From: Manis javanica
Taxonomy: Eukaryota; Chordata; Mammalia; Pholidota; Manidae
Reading direction: 5' to 3'
Assembly: GCF_040802235.1 (NCBI RefSeq)
Contig: NC_133174.1
Span: 107,327,647-107,391,646 of the forward strand
DNA: 64,000 nt
Every line of letters begins with the position of its first letter. Position 1 is the stretch's first letter. The translations under genes were made by a program, and so were the position numbers. Below the pieces are notes generated by a model. It made no database searches. It was not told the DNA's origin and saw only the letters and a list, made by a program, of their open reading frames with translations. Shown here piece by piece: positions 21,981-34,090 of the stretch.

Positions 21981-24555
21981 ATCTATGCTTTTCTCTAGCT
22001 GTATCAGTGATCCCCTACATGAATACATATGGCTGGAAGCTAACTTTTTCAAGCTCATGATAAGTGGAAAAAAATCCAAAGAACTAGGACAATCACCAAA
22101 TAACAGAACAGTACGTGAAAGAAAGTGAGAGTCAAAGGGGGAAAAGTGATTATCTCAATACTACTGTCAGTGCTCAGTTGGACAACAGTAAGGCTGTATT
22201 CCTTCGAGACCAAGTCTATGGCTCAAAAGTGGAAAACTCAAACTGCCATTTTTTTCTGGTCAAGTCAGGATTTCCTTCCCCAACCCTGCTAACTTTTGAG
22301 GAGACAGTGACCATTTTCCTCCCTTCACAACATCCCTCACAGTTGTCATAAGTATTCAGAATATTTTAATATACGTAAAAGAAAGGGTGTTTAACAATTG
22401 TTCTCAACTCATCAACTATTCTTACCAAACCTTCAGAGTTTCATTGAGGGGAAATTTTAAGGACAGCATGCCTTGCCCACTTTCTCCCATACTGCAAGCT
22501 AGGAACAATTTACCAGTGTTAACACCTAGGTTCCTCACTCCTATTCTGAAGTTTAAAAATACTTTAAGAGTGGGATTGTGAATAAAAATCATGCTGTCCT
22601 TTCTGCAAAAAGATGGTACATCTGATCTATGAGTAAACCCCATTTTTTCAGTTATTTTACAGGGTCGAAGATGGAATTATTCTGTACCTTCTATACCCAC
22701 TCATCCTCTTGAGACCCAACATCTTTCATTTGTGCCCAGGAGGCCAGGACAGAGGTAAAACCAGTGGCCAAGTAATTAACTTGTCCATTTATATTGGACC
22801 TGGGACCATAAAACTCACATGCCTGGAACCTAACAAAAAAGTGGTTTAGTCAACTTTCACTAAATTTACTGTGTCATCTGGTCTACCACCAAGCCATGTG
22901 TAGACATAGGCTCAGTCCCAAAACTTCAGTACTGAACACCACAGGCAAAAGCTCCAGCTCATAGAATTGGTCAAGTTCTCGGTTTCTGCTTCAATCTGTG
23001 AAGTCAGCCCCCTGAGAAGGGCAGGGAGGACAACACACTGCCTTTCTGTTTCTTATGCCTGGGCAGGTAGAGACAGGCCCCAAGTTTAGAAGACAGGGAT
23101 TGCTCAGCTGCCAGCTTTTTCAGCAGATGGTATCACCACCATGAGATAATTAGCGTTCAGTCCCACAGGGGGGCTGGGAACAGAGAATGAGCAACTGAAA
23201 TGGAAAATTAGATGAACAAAAGTGTAAGGGAGGCTGCTGCCCCAGTTGAAAGTGTTCATGCCTCAACATGACAGGCCCCCAAACTGCACTGGTTCTAAAG
23301 ATGCATTTCTTTCCCATTCCCATTTAGACCTCAAATGCCTTACTGGCTTCCTAGGTGTATTTTGTTTCTGCTCTTTCTCAAAAAGCACCTCCTTTGAGAC
23401 TATTTGCAAAGGTTCAGAATATCTTAATGCTCAGTTCTCCCACTTCCTGGCCACACCTCAGCACACCTGCTTGGAGTACAGGTGCCACAGCCAGAACCCC
23501 TCAGCAATAACAACTGTGCCTGCCTCAGCACTTCTTCTGTTTATCTGTTGGATCACTTATTTAACTAAGGGCTGCTGTCATTATATGGTTTGAATCTGTT
23601 AAGAACCATGGTGATAAATTGTGCTTTTGGTGACTCTTTTGTTTTAAACATCCTTTTGATGCAAGAGCCAATTACATATGAATAAAATAAAGCCACCAGT
23701 TGTTTTATGAATCATTAGACTGAAACTGTGGTAACTCAAGCACAATCTACCACTTTACTAATTGTTGGGCATTGGCTAATTGGCAAAAATTAGCTGCATT
23801 ACTGAACATACAGCTCTTACTTCATTAGTTGTATGTGTCTGTATTGGGGGAAGATTGTTACATTACGTTGGCGAAAAAGCCCAAGGCTCTGGTTAACCTG
23901 TGACAGAAGGGGAGCTCACTGCCTGGATATGGAGGGCAAGGACTGTCCTACTGCCCTCAATTCCAGGATAAATCTGGCCACCTGAGTCTGAATCCCTTCT
24001 CTTACAGACTGGCTCAATGCACCCTCCACCTGAAGTCTTCAATACTTGGCAGTTGAGTTCCTTTTATGAGTAGGACTTAAAAAGTGGTCTGCCTTCAGGG
24101 AGAAGGGAAAACTAAATAATGAATAAAGCTCTCCTGAGATCAAAGGTGCCCTTCTCCTTAGCTTTGGCTAAGTACACTGGATTCATAAATACCTTTTTTT
24201 ATTGACTTGGCTTTCAAAGCTTTTACTTAGTGTTTACTTGGTAGATAAGACAGAAACAAACCAGGTATTTAGCTATCCAAATCAATAGCAGGACCCACCA
24301 GGGCATGATCAAGGTATATGTATGAAATAGGCAACGTTTGTTCTCAGCATGCTCCAACTTCTCCTTTGGCACATTACCCCCTTGCCAGCCCACCTCACTG
24401 AGTTCTAATAGCTCCTGTTGCCACTTGGCCAAGCAAGATTGTTCCCTGTCCCACCTCTAATTTTAGCTGGGGTTCCCATTTGTTAGCACTGAGCACTACT
24501 CCAGATCTTTCCCACACCTCAAGTCAAAAGGTTTTGTGTAATAGCTTTCTGCATT
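21981..24555. other. 2.6 kb without recognisable repeats or genes
   Basis: One of the longest stretches here with no repeat I can name. The 115-aa ORF at 23246-23593 has no domain. 23640-23880 is of balanced complexity and repeat-free, so it is a candidate for conserved non-coding sequence. That cannot be judged from one genome. Confidence 0.4.
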
Positions 24556-24559
24556 GATT

Positions 24560-24682
24560 GATAGTAACCACACAAGAGAGGGTAAGGATTTAATAATATG
24601 GGTAACTGTTGAACAACTATGTTGTACATTGAAACCAAGATAAGATTGTATATCAATGATACAATAATTTTTTAAAAAAGGT
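24560..24682 (+). mobile_element. short L1 3' end
   Basis: 'ggtaaggatttaataatatg', 'acaactatgttgtacattg' and 'agattgtatatcaatgatac' plus an A-rich tail mark a severely 5'-truncated L1. Directly after the tail 'aggttttgtgtaat' repeats the text just before the insert ('aaggttttgtgtaat', about 24530), a probable target duplication. Confidence 0.7.
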
Positions 24683-25120
24683 TTTGTGTAATTACTCAGG
24701 GCCCAACTTTATACATCTGCATTTTTTTAGAGAGGTCTTCTGGAATTCCTTAGGCCAAGAGTGAGTCTAATAGTGCAAATTTCAGGCATGATTAGACCTT
24801 AGTAAAAAACATTTTGGAGTACTCGGGAGGACAGTTTACAAGCTCCTGAGACAGTTATACTCATTCCTATGTGTGGGATTGGCTCTAGAATCACACACAG
24901 GCTCCTGGCCAAGAACTGTATGTATGTCTAGAAAGCCATTGGACACTGCTGTCCTGGTAGAGTCCCTAAGTGACTAGAAAAGTGATTTGAGAATAGTTCA
25001 GGCAGTCAAGAGATGCTTTCTGGTTTTAGAACTCGTATTAAAATGCTTATTTAGAAATCTACTTCTTGCCTTTCTACTTTTTTTTTTTACCAGAAGAAAA
25101 AGATTAAAAGCTGGATAAGA
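24683..25120. other. unassigned sequence
   Basis: Nothing recognised. Confidence 0.4.
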
Positions 25121-25124
25121 GAAA

Positions 25125-25505
25125 ATAATTTCACTCATTTGTGGAGTATAACAACAGAGCAAAACTGAAGGAACAAAACAGCAGCAGACTCACAGACTCC
25201 AAGAAGGGACTAGCGGTTACCAAAGGGGAGGGGTGTGGGAGGGCAGGTGGGGAGGGAGGGAGAAGGGGATTGTGGGGTATCATGATTAGTGCACATGGTG
25301 TGGGGGGGGTCATGGGGAAGAGAGTGTAGCACAAAGACAAGTAGGGACTCTGTGGCATCTTACTACACTGATGGACAGTGACTGCAATGAGGTATGGGGG
25401 TACACGACAATAAGGGTGAATGTAGTAACCACATTGTTTTTCTTGTGAAACCTTCATAAGAGTGAAAGTTTCTCTTAATGAAAATAAAAAATAATAAAAA
25501 ATTCA
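25125..25505 (+). mobile_element. 5'-truncated young-type L1, 3' UTR only
   Basis: It starts at the ORF2 end ('tttcactcatttgtggagta') and holds the whole 3' UTR: 'aacaaaacagcagcagactc', the G-rich tract at 25225-25316, 'cttactacactgatggacag', then an A-rich end. Same family as 38868-40084. Confidence 0.9.
25225..25316 (+). repeat. G-rich tract with G-quadruplex potential
   Basis: Many runs of three or more G separated by short loops, within the L1 3' UTR. Equivalent tracts occur at 39796-39890 and 58979-59035. Confidence 0.8.
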
Positions 25506-25844
25506 TGTTATAGGTGAACATGTCAGAATATATTTATTACTAAGTGTGCACAATAGATTACAAAACAATATATATGGGGTTTGATTCTACTTCTGTTAAA
25601 AAGCAAAAAACTTCACTTGTGTCCTTCTATCTGTCCACCTGTCCAAACACTAGATCTTGTATTTTTCTTACTGCTAATCTTGATTTTCCTAGAATTTCTA
25701 AAATGAACATCTGTTTTTTAATACAAAGAAAGATTTTCATAATAAAAAACTTAAAAAGCAAAAAAAAAATTACACTGTTGCTGTACTAATAGTATGTTTA
25801 GACACCTAATCTGAGTAACATTGGGCAGCAATTATTAAGTAAAA

Positions 25845-26135
25845 AAATTTGCTTAATAAAGATGCAGTGTGATGAATCTCAAACATACTCTGCTGAGTGA
25901 AAGAGTCCAGTTTCAAAGTTACCTACTGTATGATTCCATTTATATGACATTCTCAAAAAGACAAAACAATAGCAATAGAGAATGCATCAGTGGTTGCCAG
26001 GGTTTGGGGATAGAGGATATGTAACTTCAAAGTGATAGCATGAGGGAGCTCTTGGGGGTGAAAGAACTGAAACTGTTCTATATCCTGATTGTCGTGGTGA
26101 TTACAAAACTCTATACATGTTTTTAAAATCCATAG
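25845..26135 (+). mobile_element. old L1M 3' UTR fragment
   Basis: 'tactgtatgattccatttat', 'atgacattctcaaaaagac', 'agtggttgccagggtttggg' and 'tatcctgattgtcgtggtga' are standard for L1MC/ME-type tails. Confidence 0.8.
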
Positions 26136-26139
26136 AACC

Positions 26140-27400
26140 ATATACGAAGAAGTCAACTTTCCGACATATTAATTTTAACACTAAAGTTGAGAAGAAATGT
26201 ACTTTTCCCTTAAAAGTGCAAAATCAAGTTTACCCTCTAAAAATTCACATGGTAACTTCAAGCTGCTCAAGGTCTGAAGAATAGGCATGAAAAGGCCTTT
26301 TGGGAAAAGATTATGAAAACCCTCTGAGCTCCTCCTAAGGAAGGTACTGAATCTAAGCAGTTGGAACAAATGTCCGGAGGACCTGGCCTAGCAATGGAAT
26401 GGGGTTTGTAGCCAATCATCCACAGCTCTTCACTCCCCCTCACAGTTTCTCTTGTGATCAGAGTCAGCTGACTGGTTGACTACGGTTAGCGGTGAATTTT
26501 TGACTGTACAGAGTTAAAAGGCCCTTTTAGGCCTCATATGTTGGCTCCATGAGTAGTGATCAGGCCAGTGATTCCTGTTTCAGAAGGGCTTGAGTGGGGA
26601 CAGGTTGAGAAGCCCTCTTTTGATCTCCTAGTGCTGCCCTCTAATATGAAGATTTATATAGCAAATGCCTGCTTTTTCATGAAAGTTATTTTCAATTAAA
26701 TTTGGTTAGTGAGAATTTTCAGAAGGTGGACAATACCTCTTTGAGTTATTAGAGGCCCCCTAAGGTGCTACATACCCACATTTGGGGAGTCATTGTTCTC
26801 GAGGCTATCCAGTCTGGTAGCCAGATAGACAATTAGTTTCATGGCTGCACAATGAGTCAGATTCCTTAGTGCAGCTTCTGGCAAAATGCTCAAGACCCGC
26901 AATTTTTTGTCTTTATCTTTTTTTTTAACTAAACTTATTTTTTTTAATACAAAAGTACTTATTTAGAGTAATAGGAGAAATTACACAAAAATACAAATTT
27001 TAAAAGACTGACAAATGTAAAAACAATTTTTTTATGAACCTTTTGGAAAATCTTATATTTTACATATCAAAATATATTTCTGCTTTTTGTATAAAGTACC
27101 TGCATACATGCTTGGATAAGAAATAAAACTTAACATAAAAGTTACCAATTCATTGCAACAAAAGCTGTCTAAGAGCAACACATTGTAGTTGGTGCTCTGG
27201 GGCTGTAAAACTGACTCCAACACAAACCTTGTCCTCCTGGAGAAGATACTTACACAGATGACGTCATACAGGATGGCATGAGGTCACAGTCATGGGGTCT
27301 GGAGAACATATGGGGCTCACTTCTGCTTGACCTTGAAATTTCTACTTAGATACTATTTTAAAAGGCTATCCTTACCTGACAGCTTATTCATCTGGTTTTC
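26140..27400. other. unassigned sequence
   Basis: No gene or confident repeat. 26925-27130 is very AT-rich and could be an old repeat end. Confidence 0.4.
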
Positions 27401-27404
27401 CTAT

Positions 27405-27714
27405 CTTTTTTTTTATTAAGGTATCATTGATATACAACCTTATGAAGGTTTCACATGAGCAACATTGTGGTCACTACATTCCCCCATTATCAAGTCCCTA
27501 CCACATACCCCATTACAGTCACTGTCCATAAGCATAGTAAGATGCCTCAGAGTCACTACTTGTCTTCTCTGTGCTATACTGCCTTCCCCGTGCTCCCCCT
27601 ATATTATGTGTGTCAATCATAATACTCCTTAATCCCCTTCTCCCTCCCTTCCCAGCCACCCTCCCCAACCCCTTTCCCTTGGTAACCGCTAGTCCATTCT
27701 TGGGTTCTGTGAGT
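27405..27714 (-). mobile_element. 5'-truncated young-type L1, 3' UTR, minus strand
   Basis: Reverse complement of the G-rich-type L1 3' UTR. A T-rich start (the poly-A tail) is followed by 'aaggtatcattgatatacaa', 'gtcactgtccataagcatag' and the C-rich equivalent of the G-rich tract around 27635-27680. It abuts the old L1M that follows. Confidence 0.88.
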
Positions 27715-29061
27715 TAATTAAACTTATTTTGAGTTAACTGTAGATTCATGTGCAATTGTAAGAAACAATATAGTCAGATACTGTGTTTCCCTTAGTGGTA
27801 ACATCTTGTAAAACTAGTTTTTAAATCAAGATACTGACATTGCTATAACCTACTGATCTTGTGCAGATTTCCCATTTTACTTATAATCAATTGTTTGTGT
27901 GTCGTCCATGTATTTAGTTCTATGCAATTTTATCACATATCGATTTACGTATCCACCAGCACAATACAGAATTGTACTATCACCACAAGGATACTTCCTG
28001 CTACCCTTTGCAGCCACACCCACTTTCTAAACTGCCTTATTCCCTAACCCCTGACACTCACTATCCTGTTCCCCATCCCTATTTTTTTTTGTCATTTCAA
28101 GGGTATTATATAATCATACAGTATGTAACTGTTTAAGATTGGATTTTTCTCAGTGAAATTCCCAGGGGATTCACTCAAGTAATTGTGTGAATCGATCGAT
28201 ACCCCATTTCTTTTTATTGCTGAATAGTATTCCATGGCATGAATGTACTACCATTAACTGAACCACTAATCTGTTGAAGAACACATGTATGAGACATCCA
28301 GTTTCTCCACATCCTCACTAGCAGCATTTGGTACTATTCTGATAGGTGTGTAGTGATATCTCATTGTGGTTTTAATTTGCATTTTCCTAATGGCTAATGA
28401 TGCTGAACATCTTGTCATGTGTTACTTGCCATCATACATCTTTAATGAAATGTCTTCATATCTTTTGCCCATTTTCTAATTGGATTGTTTGAGTTTGGGA
28501 GTTCTTTATGTATTCTGAAAGATACAAATTCTTTATCAGATATGTGGTTTGCAAATATTTTTTACAGTCTATATATAGCTTGACTTAATTGGATCTCTCA
28601 TAGAGTAAAACTTTTTTAATTTTGATGAAGATCAATTAATAGATTTTCCCTTTATGGATCATGCTTATGGTTTTAAGCCTAAGAACTCTTTGCTAAGCCC
28701 TAGATCATGCAGCCTTTCTGTTTTTTTCCTACAAGTTTTATAGTTTTATACTTTAAGTCTCTGATCCATTTAGAGTTAATTTTTGTATAAAGTGTGATGT
28801 GTAGGTCAAAATTTGCTTTTTTTCTTTTTTACCTGTGGATGTCAACTGTTCCTGCACTATTTGTTGGAAAAGCAGTGTTTCTTCCACTGAACTACTTTCA
28901 CACCTTTGTCAAAAATCAGTTAAACAAATTTTGTGGGGTTCTGTCTCTGGGTTCTTTGTTCTGTTCCATTGATCTATATGTCTACCCTCCACGGTCACCA
29001 CACTGTCTTGCTTACTGTAGCTATATAATAAGGCTTTACATTGGGTAGAGTGATTACTCTG
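27715..29061 (-). mobile_element. old L1M, 3' part of ORF2 (minus), segment 1
   Basis: Minus-strand L1M with the ORF2 C-terminal half in decayed form, for example 'ttgctgaatagtattccatg', 'gatatctcattgtggtttta' and 'gttctgttccattgatctat'. No long frame survives. A younger L1 with a 13-bp target duplication interrupts it; it resumes at 33052. Confidence 0.82.
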
Positions 29062-29074
29062 AGTTTATTCTTTA
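29062..29074 (+). repeat. target-site duplication, left copy (13 bp)
   Basis: agtttattcttta, identical to 33039-33051. It brackets the minus-strand L1 between them. Confidence 0.92.
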
Positions 29075-30385
29075 TTATTATTATATATATATATATATAT
29101 ATTTATTTATTTATATTTTTTTAAAATAAGGTACTACTGATATACAATCTTATGCTCAGGTTTCACATGAGCAACATTGTGGTTACTAGATTTCCCCCTA
29201 TTATGAAGTCTCCACCACATACCCCATTATAGTCACTATCCATCAGCATAGTAAGATGCTACAGAGTCACTACTTGTCTTCTCTGTGCTACCCTGTCTTC
29301 CTCATGATTCCCCATATTATGTGCACTAATAATAATACCCCTTAATGTCCTTCTCCCTCCCTTCACACCCACCCTCCGCAGCCTCTTTCCCTTTGTTAAC
29401 CATTAGTCCATTCTTGAGTTCTTAGTCTGCTGCTGTTTTGTTCCGTCAGTCTTTGCTTTGTTGTTACACTCCACAAATGAGTGAAATCATTTGATACTCG
29501 TCTTTCTCCACCTGGCTTATTTCACTGTGCATAATACCCTCTAGCTCCATCCATGTTGTTGCAAATGGTAGGATCTGCTTTCCTCTTATGGCTGAATAAT
29601 ATTCCACTGTGTATATGGACCACCTCTTCTTTATCCATTCATCTACTGATGGACACTTAGGTTGCTTCCATTTCTTGGCTATTGCAAATAGTGCTGCGAT
29701 AAACATAGGGGTGCATATGTCTTTTTGAATCTAGGATCCTGTTTTCTTAGGGCAACTTCCTAGGAGTGGAATTCCTAGGTCAAATAGGATTTCTATTTTT
29801 AGTTTTTTGAGGAACCTCCATAGTGCTTTCCACAATGGTTGAACTAGTTTACATTCCCACCGGCAGTGTAGGAAGGTTCCCCTTTCTCCCCCTTTCTCCG
29901 CATCCCTGCCAGCATTTGTTGTTGCTTGTCTTTTGGATGTTGGCCATCCTAACTGGTGTGAGGTGATATCTCACTGTGGTTTTACTTGCATTTCTCTGAT
30001 GATTAGCAATACGGAACATCTTTTCATGTGCCTGTTGACCATCTGAATTTCTTCTTTGGAGAAATGTCTGTTCATATTCTCTACCCATTTTTTAATAGGG
30101 CTATTTGCTTTTTGGGTGTTGAGGCATGTGAGTTCTTTATATATTTTGGATATCAACCCCTTATCGGATATATCATTTATAAATATATTCTCCCATACTG
30201 TAAAATGCCTTTCTGTTCTACTGATGGTGTCCTTTGCTGTGCAGAAGCTTTTTAGTTTGATGTAGTCTCATTTGTTCATCTTTGCTTTTGTTCCCCTTGC
30301 CCGAGGAGATATGTTCATGAAGAAGTTCCTCATCTCCATATTGAAAAGATTTTTGCCTATGTTTTCTTCTAAGAGTTTTATGGTT

Positions 30386-30977
30386 TCATGACTTACATTC
30401 AGGTCTTTGATTCATTTCGAGTTTTACTTTTGTGTATGGAGTTAGACAGTAATCCGGCTTCATTCTCTTACATGTAGCTGTCCAGTTTTGCCAACACCAG
30501 CTGATGAAGAGGCTGTCCTTTCCCCACTGTATATCCATGGCTCCTGTAACATATACTAATTGGCCATATACATCTGGGTTTATATCTGGGCTCTCTATTT
30601 TGTTCCATTGATCTATGGGTCTGTTCTTGTGCCAGTACCAAATTTTCTTGAGTACTGTGGCTTTGTAGTAGAGCTTGTAGTTGGGAATTTTTATCCCCAC
30701 TCCTCACTTTATTCTTCCTTCTCAGGAATGCTTTGGCTATTCAGGGTCTTTTGTGGTTCCATATGAATTTTAGAACTATTTGTTCCAGATCGTTGAAGAA
30801 TGCTGTCAGTGTTTTGATAGGGATTGCATTGAATCTGTAGATTGCTTTAGGCAGAATGGCCATTTTGACAATATTAATTCTTCCAACCCAAGAGCATGGG
30901 ATGAATTTCCATTTACTAGTGTCCTCTTTAATTTCTCTCATGAGTGTCTTGTAGTTTTCAGGGTATAGGTCTTTCAC
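30386..30977 (-). pseudogene. L1 ORF2 thumb and C-terminal fragments
   Basis: Two overlapping frames, 30741-30977 ([20 protein letters not shown]) and 30386-30700 ([20 protein letters not shown]), are adjoining pieces of the ORF2 domain after the RT palm, split by a frameshift. More C-terminal pieces lie at 29464-30156. Confidence 0.8.
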
Positions 30978-31165
30978 TTCCTTGGTTAGGTTTATTCCTA
31001 GGTATTTTGTTGTTTTTGATGCAATTGTGAATGGAATTGTTTTCCTGATTTCTCTTTCTGCTAGTTCATCATTAGTGTATAGGAATGCAACAGATTTCTG
31101 TATATTAATTTTATATTCTGCAACTTTGCTGAATTCAGATATTAGATCTAGTAGTTTTGGAGTTA

Positions 31166-31774
31166 TTAAGGGTTTTTTATGTACAATATCATGTCATCTG
31201 CACTCAGTGACAGTTTGACTTCTTCTTTTTCAATCTGGATGCCTTTTATTTCTTCGTGTTCTCTGATTGCCATGGCTAAGACCTCCAGTACTATGTTGAA
31301 TAAAAGTTGGGGAAGTGGGCATCCTTGTCTTGTTCCTGACCTTAGAGGAAAAGCTTTCAGCTTCTTGCTGCTACATATGATGTTGGCTATGGGTTTGTCA
31401 TATATGGCCTTCATTACGTTGAGGTACTTTATCTCTATATCCATTTTGTTGAGAGTTTTTATCATGAATGGGTGTTGCATTTTGTCAAATGCTTTTTCAG
31501 CATCTATGGAAATGATCATGTGATTTTTGTCCTTCTTTTTATTGATGTAGTGGACTATGTTGATGGATTTTCGAATGTTGTACCATCCTTGCATCTCTGG
31601 AATAAATCCCACCTCATCATGATGTATCATCCTCTTGATGTATTTTTGAATTAGGTTTGCTAATACTCTGTTGAGTATTTTTGCATTCATGTTCATCAGG
31701 GATACTGGTCTGTAATTTTCTTTTTTCGTGGGGTCTTTGCCTGTTTTTGGTATTAAGAGTGATGCTGGCTTCAT
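31166..31774 (-). pseudogene. L1 ORF2 reverse-transcriptase fragment
   Basis: A 202-aa open frame covering most of the RT fingers and palm. Visible in order: [19 protein letters not shown] motif A with [17 protein letters not shown] (motif B) and motif C reading SADD instead of the usual FADD. Both catalytic Asp of motif C and the Asp of motif A remain. The linker frame at 31779-32336 lies directly upstream in another phase, so the original ORF2 is broken between them. It represents an RT domain with no intact protein. Confidence 0.88.
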
Positions 31775-31778
31775 AGAA

Positions 31779-32336
31779 TCAGTTTAGAAGTATTCCCTCC
31801 TCTTCTATTTTTTGGAAAACTTTAAGAAGAATGGGTGTTATGTCTTCTCTAAACGTCTGACAAAATTCAGCGGTGAATCCATCTGGTCTGGAGGTTTTGT
31901 TCTTGGGTAGTTTTTTGATTACCGATTCAATTTCTTTGCTGGTAATTGGTCTATTCAGATTTTCTGCTTCTTCCTGTGTCAGTCTTGGAAGGTTGTATTT
32001 TTCTAGAAAGTTTCCCATTTCTTCTAGGTTACCCAATTTGTTAGCATATAATTTTTCATAGTATTCTCTAATAATTCTTTGTATTTTGGTGGTGTCCGTA
32101 TTGATTTTTCCTTTCTCACTTCTGATTCTGTTTATGTGTGTAGATTCTTTTTTTTCCTTGGTAAGTCTGGCTAGGGGTTTATCTATTTTGCTTATTTTCT
32201 CAAAGAATCCGCTCTTGGTTTCATCAATTCTTTCTACTGCTTTATTATTCTCCATTTTATTTCTTTCTTCTGTGATCTTTATGACCCTCCATCTACTGAC
32301 TCTGGGCCTCATTTGTTTGTCTTTCTCCAGTTTCAA
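31779..32336 (-). pseudogene. L1 ORF2 linker/Z-region fragment
   Basis: A 185-aa frame between the endonuclease and RT. It keeps [30 protein letters not shown] and a form of the PGPDGF block (RPDGF here). It ends just before the RT frame, the break between the two being a stop and frame change. Confidence 0.85.
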
Positions 32337-33038
32337 GAATTGTGAATTTAGACTAATTCATTTGGGGTTGTTCTTCCTTCTTTAAATAGGCCTGGATTGC
32401 TATATACTTTCCTCTTAGAACTGCCTTCGCTGCATCCCAGAGAAGTTAGGGAGCTGTTGTTTTCATGTGTCCCAATATATTTGCTTGATCTCTGTTTTAA
32501 TTTGGTCATTGATATATTGATTATTTAGAAGCATATTGTTAAGGCTCCATGTGTTTGTGAGCCTTTTTGGTTTTTTTTGTACAGTTTATTTCTACTTTCA
32601 TACCTACATGATCTGAGAAGTTGGTTGGTACAGTTTCAATCTTTTTGAATTTGCTGAGGTTCTTTTTGTGGCCTAATATGTGATCTATTCTGAAAATGTT
32701 CCATGTGCACTTGAGAAGAATGTATCTTGTTGCTTTTGGGTAGAGTGTTCTATAGACATCTGTTAGGTTCATGTGTTCTTATGTGTTATTCAATGCCTCT
32801 GTGTCCTTACTTATTTTCTGTCTGGTTGATCTGTCCTTTGGACTGAGTGATGTGTTCAAATCTCCTAAAATGAATGCACTGCACTATTTACCCCCTTACT
32901 TCTGTTAGTATTTGTTGTACATATTTGGGTGCTCCTATGTTGGGTGCATAGATATTTATAATGGTTATATCCTCATGTTGGACTGACTCCTTTATCATTA
33001 TATAATGTCCTTGTCTCTTGTTACTTTCTTTGTTTTGC

Positions 33039-33051
33039 AGTTTATTCTTTA
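33039..33051 (+). repeat. target-site duplication, right copy (13 bp)
   Basis: agtttattcttta, identical to 29062-29074. Confidence 0.92.
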
Positions 33052-34090
33052 CAAAAAATAATTTGAGCTACTCCAGGTCCTTTGTCCTTCCATAAATACT
33101 TTATAATAAGCCTATCAACATGTACAAAAATCCTTGCTGGGTTCTTGATTGAGATTTCATTGACCTATAGATCAATTTGGGGAAAACTGACATCTTTACT
33201 AAGTTGAGTCTTCCAATCCATGAACACAGCAAGCCTCTCAAATTATTAATGTCTTCTTTGAGTTCTTTCTTCAGTGTTTTGTAATTTTTACCATACAGAT
33301 CCTATACAGGTTTGTAAAGTTAATACCTAAAAATTTAATTTTCTTTGGAGCAATTATAAATGCTTTGTGTTCCTTAGTTAGATTTCCACATTGTTAGTAC
33401 ATAGAAATGTGATTGATTTTTGTGTGTTGATCTTGTATCCTATGACCTTACTGAATTCAATTATTAGTTCTAGAAGGTTTGTTTTTGATTTTCCGTTATT
33501 TTTTAATGGAGATCCTGAGTCTTCTGCAAATAGAAACAGTGCTACTTGATTCTTTCCAACCTGCTTGTCTTTTATCTCTTTTTCCTGCCTTGTTGTGCTC
33601 ACTAGAACTTCTAGTATAATGTTATATAGAAATGGTAAGAAGGATGTACTTACCTTGTTCCAATCTTAAGAAGGAAAACATTCAGTCTTTCACTATTAAA
33701 TACAACGTTAGTTATTTGTAGTTTTTTGTAGATGTTCTTTATGAGGTTAAGGAATAGAGTTCCCCTCTATTCCTAGTATACTGAGAGTTTCTGTTATGAA
33801 TAAATGTTGAATTTTGTTAAATGTTTTTCTGTGTCCACTAATAAGGTCATAAGGTTTTTCTTTAGTCTGTTGATATGGTGCACTACACTGATTGATTTTA
33901 AAATATTGAACCAGCTTTGCATATACATGGAATAAATTCCATTTGACCATGGTGTATAGTTCTTTTATCCATTTTTGGATTAATTTTGCTAATGTTTTGT
34001 TGAGGATTTTTGTGTCTAAGTCCAGGAGAAGTAGTAGCCTGCTGTAGTTTTCTTTTTTTGGTTCTGTCTTTGTCTGGTTTTGGTATCCTT
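33052..34090 (-). mobile_element. old L1M, ORF2 RT region (minus), segment 2
   Basis: Resumes the L1M exactly after the duplication ('gctactccaggtcctttgtc') and runs back through the RT region. The frame at 33378-33602 (LFAEDSGSPLKNNGKSKTNLLELI) retains the motif C zone with Ala-Glu-Asp in place of Ala-Asp-Asp. At about 34090 the text leaves ORF2 mid-RT and joins ORF1-like sequence. Confidence 0.78.

Larger units (their letters stand above)
29075..33038 (-). mobile_element. 5'-truncated L1, ORF2 and 3' UTR (minus)
   Basis: About 3.96 kb. From the 3' end: an A/T tail with a TA microsatellite (29080-29115), 3' UTR to 29463, then ORF2 up to mid-endonuclease, where the copy is truncated ('aaagaaggacattat' zone on the minus strand). 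Perfect 13-bp duplications flank it and show it landed in an older L1M. Decayed ORF2 islands are listed separately. It lacks ORF1 and the 5' UTR and cannot be autonomous. Confidence 0.93.

Noticed and set aside
21751-22128. 125-aa ORF
   Set aside because: It overlaps a MIR3-like fragment and shows no domain.
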